This document shows, piece by piece, positions 31,765 through 40,670 of a stretch of 64,000 nucleotides of DNA. Source of the DNA: Symbiodinium natans (taxonomy: Eukaryota > Sar > Dinophyceae > Suessiales > Symbiodiniaceae); NCBI GenBank assembly GCA_905221605.1, contig CAJNDS010002508.1, forward strand, positions 124,001 through 188,000, written 5' to 3'. The stretch's first letter is position 1. Every line of letters begins with the position of its first letter. The translations under genes were made by a program, and so were the position numbers. The notes beneath the pieces were generated by a model. The model searched no databases and was not told the DNA's origin. It saw only the letters and a list, made by a program, of their open reading frames with translations.

Positions 31765-34359
31765 ATGGAGGATGACTGTGTACATGCTGGCCACGCGATG
31801 TTGCTTGGTCTTGCTTTGCAGTATGAAGTTTCTAGGGATTTTGAGGTTCAGCTGATCTCGGACCCTAGGACTTTGGAGGTTGACGATACTCCGAATCCTC
31901 TTTCCGGGGTTTTCTTCCCTCCTAAGGCCTCCGCCCCTAATAAGGGTTCTGGCTTCTGCTCGGGTTGTATCTGCCCCTCCTCTTTTGCATCCCGATGTGT
32001 TAACAGCCGCACGCCCAGACTCGTGCGTTTTGCAGACGAGCAAAGAGGCTGCGATGAAGCCGCCACTGCCGGAGCACAACCTCCTCACTTGCAGGTTCTA
32101 AGGTCCCTAAAGAGGTGTCAGGTTCCTAAGGGCCCGCCATATCGGGCCCCTGCCTTGCCCCCCGCAATGCATGCAACCTGCGAGCACATGCCTGCGTGTA
32201 CCCGAGGTTTAGGAGAGGTTAGGTATTGCCACGCTCATGGTGCCTGCACTTTTCATGAAGGATCCGTCAATGGGACCGATGCCTCTCCAACACCCCAAGG
32301 CACAGAGGAGACTTGCGAGGCCACCCAAGGCCCGGCCTCCCCTGAAGGAGAGGATGTTCTTGCTGCAACAGGGGATACTGCATGGGTTGCACCCGAAGTC
32401 TTTCTTACGCAGGTTCCCTTAACTGCGCGCACAACTGCTGCATGGCTCAGTGCGGCAACCCCGGTGCCACTAAGCCTGATGGAGGCGCAGATCGCAGAGG
32501 TCGTTCAAGAGGAGGCATATGCTTTCTTCGACACCACAGATCACCTGCGCCTACGCAGCATGCAGCCTACGTGGGATTTTCAACAGATCCTGCAAGATGC
32601 GGTCCGTGCCTCGAGTGACGGACCCATCACCTCGGTGACAGTGCTAAGACCTAAGTTTGAAGGCCTCCCCTCCATCCAACTCATCCTTAGGGCTGCACAC
32701 GTCACACCCGGCTGGGCACCGGTTCCTGTTGATTTACGGCAGCTAGGCAGGGGGTTTTGCACTTACTCAATACCCATGGACGCCTCAGCATACGAGGCAG
32801 CGCTGCGGCTTGTCCAGGTCTGCCCAGGACCTCCCAGAAGGTTTGCTCCAGATGTGGCCAGAGGTCGTTTGGGCCTCGACAGTTTGAGCAAGGCACAAGG
32901 AGACCCTTTTGCACCTGGCATCTTGCACCCCACCCATGCACTGGTCGCTAAGGTTCATGTCACGCGTGCAGAATCCTCCGAGTCTGACACTAGCATAGCA
33001 GAGGCTTCGTCAGACACTGACAACAGCACTACTGCCCGCTTTGGTGTTGTTCCGCATGAAGAGCATCATGATGAACTCACAGTTGCCTTCCACACTCCGG
33101 GGCGGCCGCCCTGGATAAGTCGTTTTGCGCGGGTTTGCACTCATGCACATCTTGTGGAGGCAGCTGCAAATCACTTTGCTCGCGGTACAGACGTTTTGCG
33201 CTGGAGGTCCCATTTCCTTCCCCTGCAGCCGCACCTTGCAGGGGTTGACCTGCACTGCATCATCTTGCCTGCGGAGGGTGCAAATGCGTGTCATGAAGCC
33301 ATACTTGCAGATTTCCGGGGGATCTTCGGCCCTTCTCCCCGGGCACTTGCCGCCATTCCATTTGATAGGCGGCTACCGCAAGTTGAGCAGCGCATCCTGG
33401 GGAGGGTACGTCAATTCCTGATTGACTCGGCTCTTGTGGACCCCCCGCAGGACTTCATCCTTTCCTTAGCAAACAAAGGAGGCGTGCTTGCTCTGGCACA
33501 ACAGGCTGTGCATGCCGTACAAGACACTATCGATGTCGCTCTGCACTCCCCGGGCCTCAGGCAGACTCTCATGGCGGCCGATGCCACCCGTGCCATCTCG
33601 GCATCCACCACATCAACAACCACGACCACGCCAGATGAACACATTCCCGCGTCCAGTGCCGCCGGGTCCGGGGATAGCCTCCATAGCCACCCTGCGCCTC
33701 GGAACCCTCTCATGTGCCGATTAGGGATTCCCGAATTCGGTACAGTTACTGTCGAGTTCCTTGGCAATCCTGACCTGGGACAGATCTTGGCTGCCCTTTG
33801 GCAAGCAGCCGCGCGCAAAAAGGCCAAGCTTGAGGGATTCCTCCTCTCGGTCAACGCATGCCAACCTGAACAAAGGGTCGCCTTCCGGGAGATCCTGTTC
33901 ACACTAGTGCCTGAGCAAGCTGAGCGTGGCGCATGGATATGGGTTGACCGACGGCCCATTGCTAGCCTCCTCTTTGTTGTGGTTCCATCCAGCAGCACAG
34001 CAGAGGCACTACCCCTTGCCGACTCTCGCATTAAAGGTTGGTACCTTAATGGCGTTCGTTGGGATGGGTATAGGTCTGTCACTTCTGGGTCACTTGCCGC
34101 ACCTGGCTTCACACATGAGGCTCCTGATGTCAGGCCGGTGGGGTATTTCTTGGACCGACTGCCAGGCATTGCTGCCTGCATGACCCCGATGCAGCCTCCA
34201 GACGGTAGCCGCCTTGAGCCGTTTGCAACCACTGCTGCAGACTGGCAGCAGCACATCATTCAGCGGCTCATCGACATGGGGCATGCACAGCCGAATCAGC
34301 GAGGGTTTCTTCACTGTTGTTCCCGTCTCCGGCCCAGGCAGCCTGCCTGTGATTGCTAA
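31765..34359 (+). CDS. LINE ORF2, N-terminal segment (broken)
   Basis: Begins MEDDCVHAGHAMLLG at an ATG 48 bases after ORF1. It has a Cys-rich stretch near 32160-32260 and then repeated alpha/beta-looking domains of unknown family, one with WVDRRPIASLLFVVV near 33940. The frame changes near 34300, after which the sequence continues in the frame beginning EGFFTVVPVSG at 34301; the last codons here are therefore out of frame. Length before the enzymatic domains is unusually long for a LINE. Confidence 0.65.
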   Translation: MEDDCVHAGHAMLLGLALQYEVSRDFEVQLISDPRTLEVDDTPNPLSGVFFPPKASAPNKGSGFCSGCICPSSFASRCVNSRTPRLVRFADEQRGCDEAATAGAQPPHLQVLRSLKRCQVPKGPPYRAPALPPAMHATCEHMPACTRGLGEVRYCHAHGACTFHEGSVNGTDASPTPQGTEETCEATQGPASPEGEDVLAATGDTAWVAPEVFLTQVPLTARTTAAWLSAATPVPLSLMEAQIAEVVQEEAYAFFDTTDHLRLRSMQPTWDFQQILQDAVRASSDGPITSVTVLRPKFEGLPSIQLILRAAHVTPGWAPVPVDLRQLGRGFCTYSIPMDASAYEAALRLVQVCPGPPRRFAPDVARGRLGLDSLSKAQGDPFAPGILHPTHALVAKVHVTRAESSESDTSIAEASSDTDNSTTARFGVVPHEEHHDELTVAFHTPGRPPWISRFARVCTHAHLVEAAANHFARGTDVLRWRSHFLPLQPHLAGVDLHCIILPAEGANACHEAILADFRGIFGPSPRALAAIPFDRRLPQVEQRILGRVRQFLIDSALVDPPQDFILSLANKGGVLALAQQAVHAVQDTIDVALHSPGLRQTLMAADATRAISASTTSTTTTTPDEHIPASSAAGSGDSLHSHPAPRNPLMCRLGIPEFGTVTVEFLGNPDLGQILAALWQAAARKKAKLEGFLLSVNACQPEQRVAFREILFTLVPEQAERGAWIWVDRRPIASLLFVVVPSSSTAEALPLADSRIKGWYLNGVRWDGYRSVTSGSLAAPGFTHEAPDVRPVGYFLDRLPGIAACMTPMQPPDGSRLEPFATTAADWQQHIIQRLIDMGHAQPNQRGFLHCCSRLRPRQPACDC

Positions 34360-37300
34360 CTGGCTCCATAGATGGGCCCGCAATTGCCCGCCCAGGGCCC
34401 GGTTGTTTCAAACCAACGGAGTGAACGGCCGGCATGTCTTCATACTCGGGCCAGTTGACCTTGATGCTCAGAAGGAATACTTGCGCTTGAGCACCACCAA
34501 CATGATGCCTGTGCTTTTCCGGGTGCCACACTACGCGCACCCAGACGAGCTTCGCCGGATGGCACCAATTGAAGATGCAAGGAACAGGCCGGTACCCGGG
34601 CGTCCCTGGTATGCATGCTACTTCCCCTCTGCTGACTTCAGTGAGCATGTCGACCTGCCCTTGGGTGACCTTCTCCCAACAGATCTGCCATCAGAACAGC
34701 CAGGGACTCCAGTGCCATTCGCAGCGGACCTGTCGCCGGAACAGGCAAGAAGCTGGCAAAGGCCGATTCCTGCAGGACAGCCGCGCCCCCGGCCCGAAAC
34801 ACAGGACCTGGTCGGACGGCTTGATTCTGCCTGCGCTGTCCAGGGCACACAGATGGCAGCCTCTTCATCCATGGCCGGACCTGTGACCACCGTCAGCAGA
34901 TTTGCCGGTCGACCAAGACCAAGCCCTGCCAGGCCTGTTTTCTACCAGGAAGCCAATGCCGAAGCCCCTCGGCCCAGCACAACCTCATCCACTACGAACA
35001 TGTTTGCCTTGACAGGGCAGCCAATGCTTTTTCTGGTCTCGGGCGATGCCCTTGCCGGCATTCAACCGGAGGGTATGGATGCACCCTCCTTAATCCACGC
35101 CCTTTCTTCTCTCATGCTTGAGCACGCCAAGCGGGGCAGCGCGCCAGCCCAGGGGGCCTTTCGACTGGCACAAGCGCAGCCAGGGCGCACGGGACCAATA
35201 GCTGAAATACTCGCTATTTGGTATCCACTCGATTTCCACCTCCACGTGCTAGTCGATAGGCGCCCTTTGGGCGGAGGCCTCCGGCATATTAGCATAGATT
35301 CGGACCACCTGCCGGAAGCCTTCCTGGAGGAGGCCGAAATTGCCGCAGGCGCGCGGGCTTATGTGAATGGCGTGCCGGCCCGCGCCATGGCGGGTACTTT
35401 ACAAGACGGCGATTATGTTCTGCTCACGACAGCCTCACACTCTGTGCCAGCGCTCCCGCGTGCGGCGCTTTTCCGCACCTGGCCGCACACGGATATCCTT
35501 GCTGTCGATTTCGCCACTACGGACCTTTTCCCACTGCCGGAAGACATGGGCCATGCTTTTGAGCAGATACATGATGGGGTCGCCAGGGCATGCGAGGCAC
35601 GCTTTGTTCTGATTGGCCGGGCATATGCCCACTCCCAAACCGCACTGGTTCATTCTAGGGTCCGAGGGGAGATTCAGTTGCACATTAACTGCCGGATCCC
35701 GGCCTCAGCGGCACAGGTGGAAGAGGCCCTAGCCCTCCTGCCGGAGTGGCAAGATGCCAGGACTGTGCATGATACTGGCATGATGAGCGGAGATGCTCCC
35801 ATCTTCATGGCGCAGGACATATATGAGTCCAGGGAAAGGTGGCACCTCATCCCCGTACCGTACTTCTTGAGACTGTTTTTGCTCTGGCCGGTTAACGAGC
35901 AGCTTGTGCAACTTGCAGATTCACTGCCTGCACCACCGCATCTACAGGTCAATGCAATGCAGCAGAGCCGCCATGGGACCGTGCACCATTTCCACCCTCG
36001 GGATCTAACGGACTCACACAGCTTGCTACAGCTTGCATGCACATCCCAAAAGGGGAGCTCTAGTCCATATGAGGAGCCGCCTCCAGCAGATGCACTGCCG
36101 CGACCCGCTACCCTGGGATGCAAGGCCAACCACTTCCAAACGGCCATCAGGCCGATGGCTAGCCTCAGACTGGTGCCGAGTGAATTCGATGAGGTCGTTG
36201 ACAGGGTTTTTCTGAATGTCGCACTCCAGATGGCTCCGCGGGCCCCGGCAGAAATCGAGACTCGCTTCACTGTCTTTGACCCCATCTTCCAGACCCGAGT
36301 GTTGACGCACCAACCGGGGCGTAGATGGGAATGGACACTGCTGGCAGTGTTACGGGCAACGGCACGACCCATACGAGCAATTCAACGGCTCTCTGAACCC
36401 ATATGGGGTTTTCCAGAGCCCCAGTTGGTCGTGACCTTCGACACCACGCCTCCCGACCATGTGGCGATCCCTGTTGATGGTCGTCCCCTAGGGAACGCAA
36501 TCTGCACGGTGCACTTGGGGCCACGAGCCATCTGGGAAACCCTAGGGCAGATTCTGCAAGAGACGATGCCTGAGACCAGAGACTGCCGAGGTATCGGGGA
36601 CCGTTTTCTGTCGGTTCTGCGAGACGGTCACCTTCTTCTCTCAGATGCAAATCGGCCGCTTGCCGACCCCTTGCCAGACCGTCTCTTTCTTTCCCAGTTC
36701 CTCACACCGCACGTGCGCCCGCACACTCCTCCAATCCCTGCCAGCCTCACAGTGAGCGAGCCAGCTACCGGGCCCAACGAGATTCCGCACCCGGAGGCCG
36801 TTGACGTGAACTCTGCAGCTGCACCTGCACCTGAGGCGGAAACAGGTGAACCGCGCCCGCTGAACTGTTCGGTGCCCACACCGCACGGTCGCAGGACCAT
36901 AGCTGCTGCAGGCCGGCGGCCGGAAACAGCCAAGGCCTCGATAGCTCGGCCTTCCTGCCTTGCTCTGGAGAGGCTGGTCCCACCACCTGCCCCTGGCATC
37001 GCCTTCGGTGTGCTGCCTGAGATCTGCGCGCATGCGCTGCACGAGCACACCTGGGAGTGCCTGGCGCAGGATCTCGATGCCCTTTTTGAGGTCCTCCCAG
37101 TTGCCCGGGTTGGTTGGAAAGCGCTGCCGCCATACCGCAAAGACCAGCCCTTGCAAGCCTGTTACTTCTACACCGACGGCTCTTTCTATGCGGATAGACA
37201 AGCTGGGGGATGGTCTGTCGTTGTTCTGGGCCTGCAAAACGGCCACCCTGTTGGCCTTGGCTGGGTAGGCGGTGTTGTGCCTCATGCTACGTCCGCATAC

Positions 37301-37978
37301 GAGGGTGAGGTACGAGCAATCGTGCACGCACAGGCCCTTTTCCTGAACCAAGCCGCCGCCTTCGGGGTGATTGCGTCGGATTGCAGTGCGGCACTCGACC
37401 TTGTCTTTGGAAATGCCAGCTTCAGCCCAGAGGACGCTGTCGCCGCTGCAGCAGTCAGCCTGCGCGGAGCTAGCACTGCGAAGGGCCAGCAACTTTTGCC
37501 ACTCAAAGCAGATGCACACACGGGGTGTGCCTTTAACGAGCTTGCTGACGCAGTTGCTAAGTCCGCCGCACTGGGATCTGCAATGCCGGCTCTGGCTTTC
37601 TCGCCCAGTAGCTTTTGGCAAGGTGTAGCCGAAGGTGTCATAGATTGGGCCTGGACCTGCTACGGCCGGCCCAATTCAGCACAGGTGCCTACGCTCGATG
37701 CAAACGGAACATGGTCAGAGGCTGCTTGCCTGATGCCGCCTGTTCCGCTACCGCCTGGCACCTACTTTGCGCCTGAGGCAGTAGCTGAAAACACGGTGCA
37801 GGAGCTACATGTATCTCTGGTGCAATACAACTGCCTTTCCATCAAAGGCCAAGCCGCCAAAGAAATCATGGCGACTGCACTAGCCCAGATCGGCTGCGAC
37901 GTTGCGGGCCTCCAAGAGACGCGCACTGCCGACGATGGCATCAGCACACCGGGGTCATACTGGGTTCTGAAGTTCTGA
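34301..37978 (+). CDS. LINE ORF2, unknown repeats, RNase H and start of endonuclease
   Basis: More copies of the unknown domain are marked by LVDRRPLGGGLRHI (near 35250) and PVDGRPLGNAICTV (near 36470). RNase H follows at about 37165-37590: FYTDGSFYADRQAGGW, then EGEVRAI, ASDCSAAL and LADAVAK supply the acidic residues. The endonuclease begins at about 37810 with VQYNCLSIKG and LQETRTADDG. A premature stop at 37976-37978 results from an 8-base tandem duplication (37964-37971 and 37972-37979). RNase H ahead of the endonuclease is unusual. Confidence 0.75.
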   Translation, partial: EGFFTVVPVSGPGSLPVIANWLHRWARNCPPRARLFQTNGVNGRHVFILGPVDLDAQKEYLRLSTTNMMPVLFRVPHYAHPDELRRMAPIEDARNRPVPGRPWYACYFPSADFSEHVDLPLGDLLPTDLPSEQPGTPVPFAADLSPEQARSWQRPIPAGQPRPRPETQDLVGRLDSACAVQGTQMAASSSMAGPVTTVSRFAGRPRPSPARPVFYQEANAEAPRPSTTSSTTNMFALTGQPMLFLVSGDALAGIQPEGMDAPSLIHALSSLMLEHAKRGSAPAQGAFRLAQAQPGRTGPIAEILAIWYPLDFHLHVLVDRRPLGGGLRHISIDSDHLPEAFLEEAEIAAGARAYVNGVPARAMAGTLQDGDYVLLTTASHSVPALPRAALFRTWPHTDILAVDFATTDLFPLPEDMGHAFEQIHDGVARACEARFVLIGRAYAHSQTALVHSRVRGEIQLHINCRIPASAAQVEEALALLPEWQDARTVHDTGMMSGDAPIFMAQDIYESRERWHLIPVPYFLRLFLLWPVNEQLVQLADSLPAPPHLQVNAMQQSRHGTVHHFHPRDLTDSHSLLQLACTSQKGSSSPYEEPPPADALPRPATLGCKANHFQTAIRPMASLRLVPSEFDEVVDRVFLNVALQMAPRAPAEIETRFTVFDPIFQTRVLTHQPGRRWEWTLLAVLRATARPIRAIQRLSEPIWGFPEPQLVVTFDTTPPDHVAIPVDGRPLGNAICTVHLGPRAIWETLGQILQETMPETRDCRGIGDRFLSVLRDGHLLLSDANRPLADPLPDRLFLSQFLTPHVRPHTPPIPASLTVSEPATGPNEIPHPEAVDVNSAAAPAPEAETGEPRPLNCSVPTPHGRRTIAAAGRRPETAKASIARPSCLALERLVPPPAPGIAFGVLPEICAHALHEHTWECLAQDLDALFEVLPVARVGWKALPPYRKDQPLQACYFYTDGSFYADRQAGGWSVVVLGLQNGHPVGLGWVGGVVPHATSAYEGEVRAIVHAQALFLNQAAAFGVIASDCSAALDLVFGNASFSPEDAVAAAAVSLRGASTAKGQQLLPLKADAHTGCAFNELADAVAKSAALGSAMPALAFSPSSFWQGVAEGVIDWAWTCYGRPNSAQVPTLDANGTWSEAACLMPPVPLPPGTYFAPEAVAENTVQELHVSLVQYNCLSIKGQAAKEIMATALAQIGCDVAGLQETRTADDGISTPGSYWVLKF

Positions 37979-37980
37979 GT

Positions 37981-39741
37981 TCTCCGGCTACCGCCGAAGG
38001 CGTCGGGGGCTGCCAGATCTGGTTGCACCGCGAAAAGCCTGTGGGCCATTCCACGGAATCCGGGCAACCGTTTTTCTGGGAGCGGAGATCCTTCTCGATC
38101 CTTTGTGCTGAACCGCAGCTACTGATTGTCCTTGCGCATGCCGGGGGGGCCAAGTTTTGCCTTATCAGCGGACACGCACCCATTGCGTCTGCTGCAGAAC
38201 ACACGCGCATGCGCTGGTGGCGCAGGCTCGCACAGGGTATTCGCACAGCACCTAGGGGATGCATCCCCCTCATCTTTGTGGATGCCAACGCACGCTTTGA
38301 GGCGAACAGCAATACCCCTGCGACTACTTGCTCAGCACCACGCTGCCCCAACGCACGAGCAATGCTTGCAGTTGCCAGAGAATTTAAGCTGGAGGCCACG
38401 CATCAGTTCTCTCACACTGGGCGGCGCATCGCATCATGGAAGAGTCCAAAAGGGCGGCTTGGCCTGATTGACTACATCATGTTCGATGCGGGTTTTGCCT
38501 CAGCAGTGAGGACGGATGACACCCCCGATCTCCAGGATCTGCACTCTGGGGTGGACCACTACCCTGTAGCGGCCACGCTCAGGGCCCGCATTGACGGCGC
38601 AAGACGGGAACATCGCCCCCGAATTTGCAGCCGAGCCATCAAGACACAATACGGGCAATCCGTTTTGCGCAGGGCCTTGCTCACCGCGCCCACGCCAGGG
38701 TGGGAAGTGGACGCCACCAGCCATGTTGAGGCTGTCCACGCACACCTGCACACTTTTGTGACCAAACACCTTCCCCCCGCGCCTGTGCCACCGCGCCACC
38801 CTGCCCTTACCGCAGCCACGCTAGAGGAAGTCAGACGGCGCCGCCTGCAGCGCCAGCGGCTGCGCGCCCTGAGTAATCAGGAGCGCAAGGCCTTCTTGCT
38901 CTGTGTCTTCCGCGCTTGGCGGAACCAACGACCGCCCCTGAGCCAGTTCCTCCGCATCTCGGCTTGTGTGGCCGACAACGTTGTTGAACTGCATCGGCTC
39001 AACAAACGGGTTACAGCCTGCTTCCAGTCCGACAAAGCCCAATTCTTGCGGGAGCAAACCACCCAAGCGCGGGCATCCGGGCCAGCCGCCTTTGCACACA
39101 TGGTCAGGGCAGTCACGCGGCAGGGGAGACGCTTCAAAACACCGCATGTCGTGCCCCTGCTCCACACCGCAGATGGCCCAGCTGTCGGAGCCACACAGGT
39201 CATGCAACAGCTTGGCAGACATTTCGCGAAGCCGGAAAGAGCCCGGCCTGTCCCCGAAGGTGCCCTGCGCAAAACTGCACAGACCGTCGAGCCTCTCACG
39301 GCGGTGGTCGACGCACAGGAGTGCCCCACTTTTGCAGACTTGGTGCGTGGCTTCAAATCTTTGCAGGGCGGACGAGCCAGTGGGCGTTCTGGCTTGCCAG
39401 CAGAGATCTACCAGGCCGACCCGTTTCGCGCGAGGGCACTTTTCCTGCCGATCGCAATGAAAATTGCGGCACGGGGCATGAATCCGCTTCAGTGGTGTGG
39501 GGGAAACGTCCACTCCATACCCAAACCCAACAAAGACGCCACCACCTTGGGGGGTTGGAGGTCCATCCTCCTCCTCGAGTCTGACGCAAAGGCGTACCAA
39601 AAAGCCTCATTGCAAGCTCATCGAACGGCTCGAGCATGTGCGGACTGTCGGCCAAGTTGGGGGGCTTCCCAAGCACACGCTCTCCCAGCCCTCGGCCCTC
39701 GTTCGAGGACACCTTTTGTGGTTACGGACCAAAGGCCATAG
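37981..39741 (+). CDS. LINE ORF2, endonuclease and reverse transcriptase N-terminus
   Basis: Continues the APE-type endonuclease with SPATAEGVGGCQIW, LISGHAPIAS, FVDANARFEAN, LIDYIMFD and SGVDHYPVA (catalytic Asp-His). The reverse transcriptase starts around 39300 with FKSLQGGRASGRSGLPAEIY, the usual LINE motif before the fingers. The correct frame changes at the A-run 39599-39603, so codons after about 39600 are out of frame. Confidence 0.8.
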   Translation, partial: SPATAEGVGGCQIWLHREKPVGHSTESGQPFFWERRSFSILCAEPQLLIVLAHAGGAKFCLISGHAPIASAAEHTRMRWWRRLAQGIRTAPRGCIPLIFVDANARFEANSNTPATTCSAPRCPNARAMLAVAREFKLEATHQFSHTGRRIASWKSPKGRLGLIDYIMFDAGFASAVRTDDTPDLQDLHSGVDHYPVAATLRARIDGARREHRPRICSRAIKTQYGQSVLRRALLTAPTPGWEVDATSHVEAVHAHLHTFVTKHLPPAPVPPRHPALTAATLEEVRRRRLQRQRLRALSNQERKAFLLCVFRAWRNQRPPLSQFLRISACVADNVVELHRLNKRVTACFQSDKAQFLREQTTQARASGPAAFAHMVRAVTRQGRRFKTPHVVPLLHTADGPAVGATQVMQQLGRHFAKPERARPVPEGALRKTAQTVEPLTAVVDAQECPTFADLVRGFKSLQGGRASGRSGLPAEIYQADPFRARALFLPIAMKIAARGMNPLQWCGGNVHSIPKPNKDATTLGGWRSILLLESDAKAYQKASLQAHRTARACADCRPSWGASQAHALPALGPRSRTPFVVTDQRP

Positions 39742-40405
39742 TGGCGGGGTCTTGTTCCTAGACTGCAAGGATGCTTACTACTCTGTGGTGCGGGACCTCC
39801 TTGTCAGGGACCCTAAGTGCCAGTGGGACCCCGCACGGCTCCAGGAGCGAGCTCAGCTTCTGTTCGTGCACCGGCAAGACCAGCTGACGTTCATAGAAGA
39901 AATGACGGCGGGCAACTGGTCAAGGGCACTTGCGCTGCCACTCGAGCTGCAGCGTCTCCTTGCGGCGCACCTCCGTCACACTTGGTTCGCCGATGGCAAT
40001 CCGGGAACCACGCTGTATGAGACAGCATCTGGCTCTGCTCCGGGGGCGCCAGTGGCTGACACCATCTTTGCCTTCCTCTTTAGCCGCTTTCTCCGCGACC
40101 TCCAGGAAGAGATGCGCGTCTTGGGTCTTTCGCCTCACCTTGTGCAGAACATCCCGCCGGACAGCTGCGCCGAAGCGCCCACTTGGGCAGATGACGTCGC
40201 CATACTGTTCTGTGCTCCGGACGCGAAACAAGCCAGCCAAGCCCTCTCGTGCATTGGCAAGATGGCAATCTTCGGGCTGTCCTCACTGGGACTGGAGGCA
40301 AACTTGGGACCAGGGAAGACTGAGGCCATCATCTCCCTACGCGGCGCCGGTTCCAAATCTGCCAAGCAGGACATGCTCTGTCAAGCCGTGCCGACGGTGC
40401 ATGTC
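39604..40405 (+). CDS. LINE ORF2, reverse transcriptase core
   Basis: After the frameshift the sequence reads HCKLIERLEHVRT. Motif A is LFLDCKDAYYSV (about 39755), motif B GSAPGAPVADT (about 40030) and motif C WADDVAIL (about 40183) with the two catalytic Asp; NLGPGKTEAII follows. The frame is interrupted at 40405 by the copia element, and the remaining part resumes at 46892 (the insertion duplicated five bases). Confidence 0.85.
40401..40405. repeat. Copia target-site duplication, left
   Basis: ATGTC, repeated at 46887-46891 directly after the other LTR. Five bases is the usual duplication for Ty1/copia elements. Confidence 0.9.
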
Positions 40406-40587
40406 TGCGCGCGGGGCTACGCGAGTGGGTCGTATTGGGCTCAAACTATTTTTCCACTGCTGGCAAAGAACCTTGAAAGGCTTCGGTTTGAAACATTGTT
40501 TCGTGAAACATGCTATCATGCTTTCTCAAGACATACAACAACTGCTCAAAGTGACATGCTTTACAAATGTTCGGTAAAACGCTCGCA
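40406..40587 (-). repeat. Copia LTR (3' LTR in element orientation)
   Basis: 182 bases beginning TGCGCGCGGGGCTAC and ending AACGCTCGCA on the plus strand; it appears identical to 46705-46886. Because both ends read TG...CA the boundaries are secure. Confidence 0.95.
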
Positions 40588-40600
40588 CGCCCCTTAAAGG
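40588..40600 (-). other. Possible polypurine tract
   Basis: On the minus strand AAGGGGCG lies immediately before the 3' LTR, the expected position for plus-strand priming. It is short and ends with a CG, so this is tentative. Confidence 0.4.
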
Positions 40601-40670
40601 CATGCTAGCTTTGAGCTAACACTCGGTTTTCAACGGTGTTCGTTGAAACGGAAATGGTGCTCCAAAAGGC

